NCBI GenBank assembly: GCA_050084985.1
Contig: JBITNC010000001.1
Coordinates: forward strand, 39,990,001 to 40,054,000
Source: Nageia nagi
Lineage: Eukaryota > Pinophyta
Direction: 5' to 3'
Length of the DNA: 64,000 nucleotides
The notes under the pieces were generated by a model, which had not been told where the DNA came from, searched no databases, and was given only the letters and a program-made list of their open reading frames with translations. The translations under genes were made by a program, and so were the position numbers. Below, one piece after another: positions 11,700 to 22,541 of this stretch (its first letter is position 1; each line of letters begins with the position of its first letter).

Positions 11700-12830
11700 A
11701 TTAAATGCAAACACATCATATTTACAAAGGCAATAAATTTTCTTCTAAAAGCATTCTCCTAGCCATGCGGGCTTGTAATGTTTCAAATGATACCTATTTA
11801 CTAAAATTGGTAGCTTCCACTCATTTAATTTGGCTATTTCGAAAGTGGTTCTCCTAATGCACTTGGCTATGATGTATGGTCCTAACCATAAAGACTTGAA
11901 CTTCTTATGCTTTCTAGGTTTGGCTCTATTTTCATCTCATTTTAAAATAAGATCTCTTTATTTGAAGGTGTTTGGAGAAGCTTTTTGAGTATCAAACCAC
12001 CTCTTTACAATTTCATTTCTCTTTTGTAAATCTAGATATGACTTATTTCAGGATTCTTCCAAATGCAATAGTTCATTCATCTGTACTTGAAGTGGTTTAA
12101 ATCCTTCACCATATTCTTGAAGTATTGTTAAAGTAGGAATCTCTATATCACTTGGAAACAAATCCTTTTTCCCATATACCAACACATATGGACTAGCATT
12201 GACACCCTTAAAAAATTCTTATTTATCAATTCAACCAACCCATTACCCTATGGATATTGATTTGAAGAAGTCTTCTAGTAGATCCCATATCTCATAGAAA
12301 AATTAGTAATATCTATTCTTACAAATGCCAATCCATTATTATAAATAATTATTTGAGGAATTCCATACCTAGTAATAAGCTTTTCAATGAATTTTAGAAT
12401 AGTTTTTTGACTTGTCTCTTTCACAACTTTCACTTCAGCCCATCTAGTGAAATAATCGATGGTGGTAAGAATGAATTTGTGCCTAGTAGAGGAATCTAGA
12501 TTAATAATTCTAATAAAGTCTAATCCCCACTATTGAAAATGTTCTTCCACTAAAGTGGTTCTAATGGTAAAGTTTCCTTTCTCTTTCTACCTACAGACCT
12601 TTGACATTTCTCACAACTTTGAGCCTTTATAAAATAATCTTTGAACATAGTAATAACTTGCTTGAATTATTTTACCCACCATTGTATAACTAGAATAATG
12701 ACCTCCAAATACTTCAAAATGAAATTCATTGATCATGTTCACTATCTTAGATGAAGGTATACACCTCAATAATACTCCATCATGATTTCTTCTATAAAGC
12801 ACTTGGTTAATTTTTGTGTAATTTTGGGCA
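11700..12830 (-). pseudogene. Integrase of element F
   Basis: Inserts the cDNA into host DNA. Minus strand: an HHCC-type zinc region from about 12800 (FHFEVFGGHYSSYTMVGKI, YYYVQ, then C-x2-C near 12600). The catalytic core follows at about 12545-12200 (WGLDFIRIINLDSS, FILTTIDYFTRWAEVK, ITRYGIPQIIIYNNG, then NGLVELINKN). In the core D-D-E triad the first Asp is visible in GLDF and the Glu in GLVELINKN; the second is changed, since YNNG replaces the usual D-NG. The C-terminal end reads VNRYHLKHYKP near 11780. Broken by stops after about 12200. Confidence 0.75.
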
Positions 12831-12969
12831 TGAATTTTAAATCTTTTCTTTGTGATATGTTCAAATGCATGGGGAGTTTACCAAATTCAAAATACTTGTT
12901 TAATTGGCCCATCTAGTTATTTTCCTCTATAACTAGTTCCTCATTCAAAATTACTTATTCAGTGAAATA

Positions 12970-13520
12970 CATTATATCTTTTCTTCTACAACATCTTTGG
13001 CTAATTGCTCACAAAGGGCCTTTCCCCTTATGAGTTTAGTAGGTTTGATTTCCACATCATATATTAAAATTTTAGAAATTTGACTAGGTATCCCTTCCCT
13101 AATTTTTCCTTGCATTATATAAGATATAACATTTGGATGTATAGTTAAGACCAAGACTTTTCTATGAGCTATATAATGTTTCAACTTTCCCAAAGACTTA
13201 AGTATTTCTAAGACCTATTTTTCCACAAAAGTGTACTTCTCCTCTCATGTATTCATAGTTTGATTGAAAAAATTAATAGGATGTTCTTCATTATTTTCAA
13301 ATTTTTATGTTAAGATAGTTGCGATGCTTGAATTAGATCCATATGCATAGAAAATGACTTCTTTGCTAAAATCTGGGTTCCTTAAGATAGGTGCCTTAGT
13401 TATTGAAAACTTAATTCTTTGAAATGCTTCATTTCATTCTTTAGTCCATTCAAATACAAAATTTGTTTTTAACATGAGAGTAATAGGATTAACAATGCTT
13501 AAAAAATCTTGAATGAATCT
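12970..13520 (-). pseudogene. RNase H (gypsy type) of element F
   Basis: The standard gypsy RNase H directly after RT. Minus strand: FQRIKFSITKAPILRNPDF, then FYAYGSNSSIATILT, stop, KFENNEEHPINFFNQTM, EEKYTFVEKQVLEILKSL and KLKHYIAHRKVLVLT. The first catalytic Asp (usually the D of D-A-S) is replaced: AYGSN. The Glu region E-x-x-YTFVEK is retained. Residues from 13193 to 12972 are open. It is separate from the second RNase H-like domain at 14640-15241. Confidence 0.7.
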
Positions 13521-13549
13521 TCTTACAAAGTTAATCTATCCTAGAAAAG

Positions 13550-14160
13550 ATTGTAAAACCTTTTTGTTTGAAGGAAGAATATTTTGTTTATTACTTCTAC
13601 CCTATCCAGATCAATAGCCCAACCTTCTTTTGAAATAACATGTATAAGAAGCTTTCCCTCATCTAATACAAAAATAAATTTCTTTGAATTTAAATAAATT
13701 CCATACCTTTTGCATTTGATAAAAGCCTACTCCAGATGCTATACATGGAAACTCCTATCATGAGAGAAAATAGTGATATCATCCAAGTATACTAACACAC
13801 TTTCATTTACCATTTCTCCAAAAGCATAGTCCATAACCCTTTGGAAGGTTGCTCTTGCATTTTATAACATTATTTGGAAAGTAAACATTCCCCATTTGAT
13901 TGTAAAAGTCATTTTGAATTGATCTTCATTTTTTACCCAAACTTGATTATACTCTAAAAAACCATCTAGTAACAAGAATTTTCTGATCCAACCACAATAT
14001 TTAATATTTTTTCCATAGTAAATAGAGGATAATGATCTTTTAATGAGACTCTATTTAAACCTTTGAAGTCCACACACAATCAAATATCCCCATTTTTCTT
14101 ACTAACTAGGAGTTTGCCACCCATGTAGAATGTTTAATAGGATATATGATACCAAATTTA
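13550..14160 (-). pseudogene. Reverse transcriptase of element F
   Basis: Minus strand: GDIRLCVDFKGLNRVSLKDH (about 14085-14025), the R-x-C-D-F/Y-x-x-LN motif. Then come DQFKMTFTIKWGMFTFQIM and ARATFQRVMDYAFGEMV. The catalytic box is VLVYLDDITIFS, with an intact YLDD at 13778-13789. Expected residues such as the P of M-P-F are altered, and stops occur towards the thumb. RT copies element RNA into DNA in the cytoplasmic particle. Position is after the extra RNase H and before the standard RNase H. Confidence 0.8.
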
Positions 14161-14639
14161 TATAGTTTTAGAACTTCATGTTTCATTACCACTTCAATCT
14201 TGGGGTTTACTAATCTTTACTTCTATTAGATCAGCTTGGCATCTTCAATCAATTCTATCATATGCTGAATTACAGATTTATCAAAAACCTTTAGATCATC
14301 ATAAGAACAAGCAATTATATTAGCATAAACTCTGCACAACTAGATAATCTCTTTTATTTGATTAGGGTTATTGCATATGCCAATTTTAAATTTTTTTTTA
14401 GGAAGAATTTCATATTTCTTATAATTTTCAAGGTTTATAATTATACCCTTTCCTCTTACCTGATCATTTTATCGAATAACCTTTCAAATGGAATTAGATC
14501 TCTAGGAATTATATTATTGTTCAATTGGATTATATCTTATTCTCAAAAGATGTCACCATATTCTTCTCCTACCGCATGACACATAGAATACTGTATTAAA
14601 AATTGATTTATTTGAGCCTCATATCTAAAGACTTTCCAA

Positions 14640-15241
14640 AAGGATTCATTATTTGGAATGAAAGGTCTAAAGATAAGTTGAAACCCCTTTTTCAAGAACT
14701 AGTCATTGGTGGGATCAAAACTAGTTCCTATTTGAGCTAGTGAATCTACCTCTTGGTTCAACCTCCTTGGAATGGATTGTATGTGAAAAGTTTCAAAAGT
14801 TTAAAATAGATCCCACACTCTATTTTTTTAATACTTTAAATAATAATGTTTAATAGAGCACTTGCCTATGACTTGGTTTACAATTAACTCTGAGTCTCCT
14901 TTAATTTTCACACATTAGATTTGCATTTTAATACCTTACTCCAAACCAAGGCAAAGGGCTTCATACATAATTGCATTATTGGTGCACATCCATGTGAGCC
15001 TATTTGAGAATTTATGAATTTTTTCCATTGGATCAATCAAGACAATCCTAGTACCTAACCCATTTTTAGATCTAGCTCCATCAAAGAATATTTCCCAAAC
15101 TTCACCCTTTTTGAACTCTTCACTGGTGAGCTTTAGGATGAAAGGCTCTGGTTCCATCAAATAATAATTCCCAAAATCCATGTCATAAATGGTGCTAAGC
15201 ATATTCATATACATAGGATCTTTGGTTTGCAATTCCTTCAA
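14640..15241 (-). pseudogene. Second, archaeal-like RNase H (aRH) of element F, placed before RT
   Basis: Minus strand: WEIFFDGARSKNGLGTRIVL, then CTNNAIMYEALCLGLE, KVKGDSELIVNQVIGKCSIK, and RRLNQEVDSLAQIG. These match the four blocks of the RNase H type called aRH in plant Tat elements, and the four acidic residues are all visible (D of FDGA, E of YEAL, D of GDSEL, D of EVDSLA). A few stops occur in the C-terminal third. Its place between protease (15464-15760) and RT (13550-14160) is notable: in the better-known angiosperm Tat/Ogre elements the aRH follows RT-RNase H. The upstream open frame to 15241 also carries a linker (YMNMLSTIYDMDFGNYYL). Confidence 0.8.
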
Positions 15242-15463
15242 TAACTAATCACTCTCTTCCAAATCACTTAGGATTGCATTAACCTCATCCATATTTTCTA
15301 CATGAACATTGGAAATTATTTCATTATCCAACCTTACTCTCTTATCTCCCTAAGGAATTAAATAATGAGTGTAATCCATTATTGAATAACCCCCTATTTT
15401 TTCTATGAACTCCCTAGATAGACATAACCCAAAAAGAGGAGGAAGTTCAACTACTACAATTTC

Positions 15464-15760
15464 CTAAGTGATGATCATAAAAGGACACTTATGTATCTTT
15501 AAAACTATATCTTTGATAACTCCAATAATCATAACTAGGGTTGAGTCTAAATACAACACTCTTATGGATGTTATAGTAAGAGGTAGCCCAATTACATCAC
15601 ATACTAATTTAGGCATGATAGTAGTGGCTGCTTTAGAATTGACTAAATAGTTATGTAGCACATACTCATCGACCTCTAAAGTTATATAAAAAGTTGGTGG
15701 TTTATTTTTTCCCATTCTTGAATATTTGGATGTCTCAAACAAGTTTAACACCCTATCCAT
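15464..15760 (-). pseudogene. Aspartic protease of element F
   Basis: An open 98-codon stretch reading PPTFYITLEVDEYVLHNYLV, then NSKAATTIMPKLVCDVIGL, and later MIIGVIKDIVLKI. The layout matches the Tat/Athila protease, where the active site is D-S/T-G-A followed by MP and a V-x-x-x-LGL helix. Here the triad has become NSK, so the catalytic Asp and Gly are lost. It sits between gag and the aRH domain. The start codon is probably not the real start, because gag-pol would be a polyprotein. Confidence 0.7.
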
Positions 15761-15899
15761 TCCTTAATTTAATGATGTAAGGGCTATCATTAATAAATTG
15801 ATTACCCAAGGATTTTAAGGCATCAAATAAAGATATCTTTAAAGGGTTTCTCTTTAATTATTCTATAATATTGAAATCATGAGTAACTAGAGGCTTACT

Positions 15900-17509
15900 A
15901 TCTTTGTCAGTGAACCCTTGTTGAAACTGCTAAGTGTCATCCATCCTCTGATGCCTAGTGAATGAGGGAAACCTTAACTTTTGGATCATCTAATTATAGA
16001 TTTCATAAACTTTAGGTATCTATCTTGCTTATTGAATTGGAAATTTATTAGATGCAGCTTCTTTTAGGAGTGTCATGTTTGTAGAACTGGGAGCTATACT
16101 GAGCTTCTTGGAGGTTGCTGGATCATGACCTTTTGGAGATTTAGCTCTTTTATTTGGGAGATTTGATACATGAGGCCTCTTTGCAAACCTTATTTATATA
16201 GAAAAAATACCTACATTGGTTGGAAAAAATTCATCAAATTTACATTTCGACTCATATCATCAGCTACACTAGGTGGAGGAATTCCTTTGCTTTTTAACAA
16301 GTACTCTTGATATTGATATATAGGGCAAGAATTTTATTCATGAGCATAATTGAAAGCTCAACATAAGCCTACCATATATTCAAAATAATAAGCTTGATTT
16401 GTATTCTCTACTAGCACATGCTAATTTTGAGCTTTTTCTATAGCTAGATATGGGAATCTCCTGGCATTATTTTGTCTACTCAAGAGGGTGATCTAGTTTG
16501 CCATGTTCCTACACAAAGATTTCAATTCTTGTATCTCATTTTGTGAGGGAGCTACTTGATTTACTCCAAATAGATGTGGTGTTGGTAAATCCAAATGAGC
16601 TCTTAGGGTAGGCAAGCCTAATGGAAATTGGTGAACCATTGCAGGAATACTAGTCAAAGGTAGGGCCATACAAATTGCTGAGGGTATTATTGCCTAGTTT
16701 TATGATAACATTGGAAAGTATGGAATTCGCATATAGCTAGGTAGTTTTCCTATTGAAATGAGTCAAGCTTTAGCAAACATTGCTTATCTATAGACTTCTA
16801 GAAAAGTGGTTAACCCAAAATTTTGAATTTGTAAAGAGAGATCTTCGGGAAAGTCTCTTAAATAATACATCAAAAATTGAGATTAATGGGGCCTAACCGA
16901 TATCAAAACTCTTTTCCAATATTTTTGGAATCTAATATTAAAGTTTGGAATATTATTCTATTCATATATTTTGATATAGGTGAGTTGAGTTAGTAAGGAG
17001 AAGAGGTCTCTTGCTTCATTAAATTCTAAAATGAACAACTTTGCCAAATGAGCCCAAGAAGTTATAGATCTATTAGCAAGGATTCTATACCAATAAAGGA
17101 CCTTTCCCTTGAATTATTGTACTAGTAATCTTACCATGACATCTTCATATTGAATATTATGGAACTTAGCCAAATCGGCTACATCCACATAGTGTTCATA
17201 GGCTATTTTCTCTCTGGTGGCATCAAACTTAGGTAGAGTTTTAAATACATTTCCTAAGACATCATGCAATGCATCTAGAGCCAAAGGTAACCCATCATCT
17301 CATGTAGGATAGATATTTGGAGCAAGATTAGCCATTTTAGGATAAGCAATCCTAGTATGAAGGTTGAATGGTACTAGTTTGAATGGAGATTCTAAAGTGT
17401 TGATAGTACCCAAAGATCTAGACTTGACCAAGGTCTTTCTTTTGGAAGTACCAAGTTCTTTAAAATCTAGGACCTCTTTAGCTACTTTGGATTTTGATCT
17501 TGTCCACAT
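15900..17509 (-). pseudogene. gag of element F
   Basis: The minus-strand reading begins MWTRSKSKVAKEVLDFKELG at 17509. About 17300-16880 carry the retrotransposon gag (capsid) core: KFDATREKIAYEHYVDVADL, then FKGKVLYWYRILANRSITSW, AHLAKLFILEFNE and NFNIRFQKYWKR. Downstream (16700-15900) is a Pro-rich, poorly conserved stretch with stops and a region around CPIYQYQEYLLKSKG; no clear zinc knuckle is visible. The 5' LTR and a primer-site candidate lie just upstream (to the right). Confidence 0.7.
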
Positions 17510-17628
17510 AAACTCTAATAGTAACTAAAAGAATCTAGGTTCAAGAAGTAGCAATAATAACTATAAAATTTGCTTTGATACATACCATCAATACTGCCTC
17601 CAATAGAGTCACCAATGAAATCTTTTGT

Positions 17629-17646
17629 GTCCCATTGGGCATGCCA
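17629..17646 (-). other. Candidate primer-binding site of element F
   Basis: The minus strand reads TGGCATGCCCAATGGGAC just inside the 5' LTR. It resembles the TGGCGCCCA...GGGG primer sites of plant Tat-type elements rather than the Met-tRNA site used by the other elements here. About 14 bp separate it from the similarity-defined LTR end, so the LTR may extend further than annotated. Confidence 0.45.
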
Positions 17647-17660
17647 AAAGGATATACTAT

Positions 17661-19205
17661 TGATGGAAATTATGTAATATATACACCCTTGGACAATTTC
17701 AACCAAAGTATATCACGAATAGGCTAACATAGTAACTTGATATCCAGAGTAAGCTGATTCCTTATCTATTGGGTGCAGATGAAAAGAACAAGTAACAAGA
17801 AAGAAAAAAAAGAAGGTATAGTGTGAGAAATAAAGCAATAAGGATAGGGAGCAAGAGTAAAGTAAGGGGTAGATCACTAGTTTAGCATAGGCTTTCACAT
17901 AATGTGAAACCTTGGCAAAAATCTAGTGTAGCAACCATAGTGTAAGCTTTCATTCTCTAAATTATTCTTTAGCTTAACTCTACCATATAAGCAGACACAG
18001 TTATACCAACAACTCATTGTTATCATTCAGGAAATATCTATTACTTACCATAATATAACTAGATTAAGTATAATAATGCCAAGTGTTGGACAAGAAAGGT
18101 CAAGATGGCATTGTATTATTGATAAAATAAAAGGTCATTGAAAACAAATACAAGGGGTAATACTAGGGATTTTGACCCTTTTGATTTGTCTTTAACTAAA
18201 TTTATACTAGGCTAGAGTAGTTATAGAATGATTGAAACAAAATAGTTACAAAATAGCCCAAACATTCTAGCTCTCTTTTAATAAATAGCTAACTACCTAT
18301 GCCACATGGCATTTTATTTCTAAAAATTGAAAGATCTAGAATTGTAACTGCCTCTAAATTATGATAAGCATGCTTCTTGGATGCTATTTAAACATGTATT
18401 ACATTTTTGAAATATTATTTGACTAATTATGATGATTTTAGAGTTTTTCCATCTTCTAGTGATTATTTTGGAGGCTTATCAATTTTTGGCTCACGTTTTG
18501 AAGTCTTTTGGTGAAGTTTTTCTTGGGTAGAGATTCCTTTTATTACATATGACATCATTAATATCCACACTCTAATATTGAAGGCTTTTATTTTCTATTG
18601 ACATCAATTTCTTCTTATGCCTTTGTAAGGTAAAGTAAGTAACTTTGGGAGATCTTAGTTTTGCTTGTGATGTCATCCTCCTCTAGGTCCATTATTTTGG
18701 CAAAAGTGGGTTTCACTTTACTTTTTTGATGTCACCTCCTTTCATGCTCTAAAACACCTAACTTAGTTACTATAGAACTTTTAGCATTACTCATTGACAT
18801 CACTATTCTTGGAGTTCAATTTTAGATGAAAATAATACTCACCTATACTTACTAACATCATATTTGGAGATTGCTATAATTAGTGCATTTTCTCATTAAA
18901 ACTATTTGAGTTTACTTTGTTGATGTCACCTCTTTTCATGCCTCAAACACTTAACTAAGCTATCATAGAACTTTTAGCATTACTTGCTAACATCACTACT
19001 CTTGGAGTTTGTCTTTAGATGAAAATAATACTCACCTATACTCTATTGACATCATATCTAAAGATTGCTATAATTAGTGCATTTTCTCATCAAAACTATT
19101 CAAAATTTATGGAATAGTTAGGAAGAGTTTGCTAAAACACACTTATTTAGACAAATAAGAACAATACTAATTGAGAAGCCACTAGGGTGTTAGGCTATGT
19201 ATGCA
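17661..19205 (-). repeat. 5' LTR of element F
   Basis: Matches 6203-7743 over its whole length with many substitutions and few indels, from TGATGGAAATTATGTAAT to GGCTATGTATGCA. Beyond 19205 the sequence is copia element H again. Many differences between the two LTRs imply an old insertion; an exact divergence needs an alignment. Confidence 0.8.
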
Positions 19206-20530
19206 TATACAATTATATATTTGTCTTTAGAAAGAACCATTACACCATCACAAATAGGACCAATAGCTAAGTCATTTTCAAAATTCTCATATCTAATAAT
19301 CACATGTATATGCTCAAGATGCAATCAATGACTATAAAGTTCTTGAAATCCATGATTGATTCTACTTGGATGTGGAACTAGAGGTGTGGCCACATCAACT
19401 TCAACTCACTTCATAAATTACCTAAGCTTGTGAGAGGTATGCCTACCTTCTCACTTCCGTTCAACACTTATGTGTGAGTTTCCTATTTGAGAAACAACAC
19501 CAAGAAAATTTTCCCCATCCCCAACATAGAACCCAAAATCCTTTGGAATTGGTGCATATAGATATTTATGTACCTTTGTAGACTTCCACCTTATCCAAAT
19601 GTAGGTATATGATATTTATTGATGATTATTCTTGGATGAGTTGGTTGTATTTGTTGTAGGACAAGTCAGATGCCTTTGAAAAGTTTTCAAGTTCAAGGTA
19701 CTTATTGAGAAGCAATTTGACTACCACCTTAAGAAGTTTTAGATAAATCATGGTGGTGAATTCATTTCAAATGAGTTCAAATACTTATATAACAAATATG
19801 GTATCAATTAACAATACACAACTACCTACACTCCATAATAGAATGGAGTGATAAAGAGGAAGAGTTGGAAAATCATTGAGATGGCCTGGATCATGCTCAA
19901 AGAGATGGACATGGAAAAAAAATTATAGAGGGAAGCTATTCATATAACCAATTATATTTTGAATCACTACTTAACAAAAATTATACAACATTGGACCCTC
20001 TATGAGGCTTGGTTTGGCAAGAAACCTAGTATCTCACACCTTAAAATATTTGGCTCTACTTATTATTTGCTTATGCCTAAGGAGAACATGAAGAAATTGG
20101 ATGAAAAATCCATAAAGTGTATCTTTATGAGATAAATCTAATGAGTCCAAGGCCTACCAATGCTATGATCTAATTTCCTAGAAGTTTCATATCAATTAGG
20201 ATTTGATATTTCATGAAGGGAGAGCATATAATAATGATTATGATTCTCCAAAAAACACTTCAAATATTGAGGACTCTAGTTTGGATGAGATTATTGAGCC
20301 AATGTAGCCTACTCAACCTTTCTAGCCTTAACAACCCAACCTCCTTATGGATACAACTCCTTCCAAGAGAAGGGTTACCAAAGATCATACAAAATATCAA
20401 ATCTTGTATAAGGATTTCATGAGAACAGTGACTCTTGGGAGCTTTTCCCTCCTCTAATGCATCAAGATATCATTGGATTCAAGTGGATCTATAATAGATT
20501 TTTTGATAGAAAATCTAGACTGCACCCAAG
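19206..20530 (+). pseudogene. Copia element H: integrase and start of RT, right part
   Basis: Continues element H after the F insertion. Plus strand: a worn pre-integrase region (about 19400-19450), then the integrase core around 19590-20000. Readable pieces are HGGEFISNEFKYLYNKYGIN, YTP before stops and NGVIKRKSWKIIEM (the NG-x-x-E-R-K block with E changed to K). TLYEAWFGKKPSISHLKIFG and KENMKKLDEKSIKCIF follow, the conserved end of copia integrase. Past a Ser/Asp/Pro-rich linker, SDSWELFPP and IIGFKWIYN (20435-20500) mark the RT start. The element is truncated at about 20530. Confidence 0.75.
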
Positions 20531-20789
20531 AAAATCACACACAACAACTTGAGGAATAATTTTCTCTATTGAATATAATGCCAATTCATTACAAAATATT
20601 ATAATAATATATTTTTACTATATTCTAACCTAATATAAATATTCTAAAGTTATTACATGAAGAATAATAATCTACAATTATTATAAACTGAAGTATTCCT
20701 ACAATTATATACTATTTTATTATACTATTACAAAATGAGAGAAAATTTCATTTTGGTAACTTAGAAATGCCACATGATCAACATCATTT
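20531..20789. other. AT-rich spacer without identified feature
   Basis: Very AT-rich sequence between the broken end of copia H and the gypsy fragment. I see no coding similarity or repeat in it. Confidence 0.5.
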
Positions 20790-22085
20790 TTAAAAATATA
20801 CTATTAAATCATATTTCATAACTTTATTATTCATAAATAATATATCATATTCTTGAATCAACATAATCCACTTGGTTCCCCTTCCTAAATGATGTGGATT
20901 TGATAGCAAGTACCTCAATGGATCCACTTGTGTTATAACATAAGTAGTATTATTAAGCATATAATATATTAATGTTTTCATAGAGAAAATATAGCATAAC
21001 ATCATTTATAAATTGGAGTGTATCTTATCTCATAATGTATCATTTTTTTTAAATGTATTAAATGACTTTTGCTTTATTAATTTCATCTTTTTAAGCTAAT
21101 ATTGCACCCAATTCTTTGATTATGGTTGAAATTAAAAGGAACAATGATTTATATATTTTTCAAAGGATTTCAAATTTGATGTATTAAGAATATAATACTT
21201 ATATATATATATATATATAATATATAAAGGAACTTTGCATCCCATTCAAACTTTACATTCTCCTTTAGGAGGTGAGTAAATGGAGCACATCCATTAGCTA
21301 ATTGAGATATAACTCTTCTTATTTATTGAATATTACCTTGAAGTCTTATTAAATATTTAGAATATGATGGTTGAGGAATTTATATAATTCCTTTCACTTT
21401 CTTGGCATCCATTTATATTCCTCTTCTTGAAATAATGAAACATACTCATTTTTTGTAAGATGATATAAATGCACACTTTGAGGTTTCAATCTTGACTTAC
21501 CTAAGCCTCCTAGAAATTTTCCTGAGATCTTATACACAATCCTTCCTTTTTTTTGATTTAGTAAAAAAATCATATAAATATAAGGAATGATAAATCAAAT
21601 CATAAAATATGATGAATATAATTGATATGTTGCCTCAACATTCTTGAGACCAAAGGGCATAACCATATAAAAAAGGTACCTTAAGAAGTGATAAATTTTA
21701 TTTTATGCTGATATTTAAGATTAAATCTAATCTAATTATACCTTTAAAATCCATCCATAGTGATAAAATATCATGTCTTGTTGTCAAATCCACAATCATA
21801 TATATATATATATAATTATATATATATATATATATATTCAAAAATGATTTTTTTTTTCAAGATACAATTTATTGATATCCTTGAAATCTGTATATACCTT
21901 TATCTCTCTACTAAGATTAATTGTAGAAACTATGTTGGAAATCCAAGGCGAGTAGTTAATTTCTCTCATAAAATTGGTCTTGAGATAACTTTTTATCTCC
22001 TATTTGATTGATAAATAAAACTTTGTATGAATCTTTCTTAATTTATGTTTAATAGGCTTAACAACTTCACGAACCATAATATTAT
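20790..22085 (-). pseudogene. Gypsy RT-RNase H fragment L
   Basis: Minus strand, from the right: HKLRKIHTKF and INYSPWISNIVSTINLSREI with VYTDFKDINKLY (about 22050-21850), the start of a gypsy RT. Then MVMPFGLKNVEATYQ (about 21665-21620), the M-P-F-G-L-x-N-A-x-A-T-Y-Q box. Last is YVITQVDPLRYLLSNPHHLG with KWIMLIQEYDILF (about 20950-20830), a Tat/Athila-like RNase H end. The YxDD region is not recognisable. Two (AT)n microsatellites interrupt the RT (21201-21226 and 21798-21838). No gag, integrase or LTR was found beside it, so this is an isolated fragment. Confidence 0.7.
21798..21838. repeat. (TA)n microsatellite in fragment L
   Basis: About 40 bp of nearly pure TA with one AATT interruption. 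A shorter one lies at 21201-21226. Both sit inside the gypsy RT remnant, so they arose after it lost function. Confidence 0.8.
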
Positions 22086-22230
22086 GCATTATAAATTATA
22101 TATTTGAATTGAGTATATCATCATAATACCAAGAAAAGATATCAAAACAAAATTTTAAGAGGGATTTATATTTTGAAGTCCAAAATCATACTTTTATTAG
22201 CTTTTAATCTTCCTTACCTTTAATATTGAT

Positions 22231-22541
22231 ATGAAATGTATCCTCATTCAATAAGGTGCACTTATATCTTAAACGTGGTAGGCTAGGTAGCACTCCTAAC
22301 CCTATCCTAAAGATATATTCCATTAGCCACTATCCCCCTACCTACTACTAATAAATGAGACAAAATAGATTTAATATATTAGATATATGAAATGTATCAT
22401 CATTCACTAAGGTGGGCTTATCTCTTAAATGTGGTAGGGTAGGTAGCACTTTTAACCCTATACTAAAGATATATTCAATTAGCCACCATCCCCATACCTA
22501 CTACTACTAAATGAGATAAAAGAGACCTAGTATAGTAGATA
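22231..22541. repeat. Tandem duplication, 156-bp unit, two copies
   Basis: Unit 1 spans 22231-22386 and unit 2 spans 22387-22541. Shared landmarks at the same spacing are ATGAAATGTATC, ATTCA-TAAGGTG, AGGTAGCACT, CCTATCCTAAAGATATATTC and CCCATACCTACTACTA. The copies differ at scattered positions. I see no coding similarity in it. Confidence 0.8.

Larger units (their letters stand above)
6203..19205 (-). mobile_element. Large Tat-like Ty3/gypsy element F, nested in copia H
   Basis: Two long direct repeats (6203-7743 and 17661-19205) bracket a minus-strand Ty3/gypsy interior: gag, protease, an extra RNase H, RT, RNase H, integrase, then a long extra ORF before the 3' LTR. Total length is about 13 kb. 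The gag type, the extra RNase H and the added ORF point to the Tat/Athila (non-chromovirus) branch. Both flanks are copia element H, so F inserted into H. Outer repeat ends are uncertain by about 17 bp (weak similarity continues outward, possibly TGCATA...TATGCA termini), and I could not find a clean target duplication. All coding parts contain stops. Confidence 0.8.
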
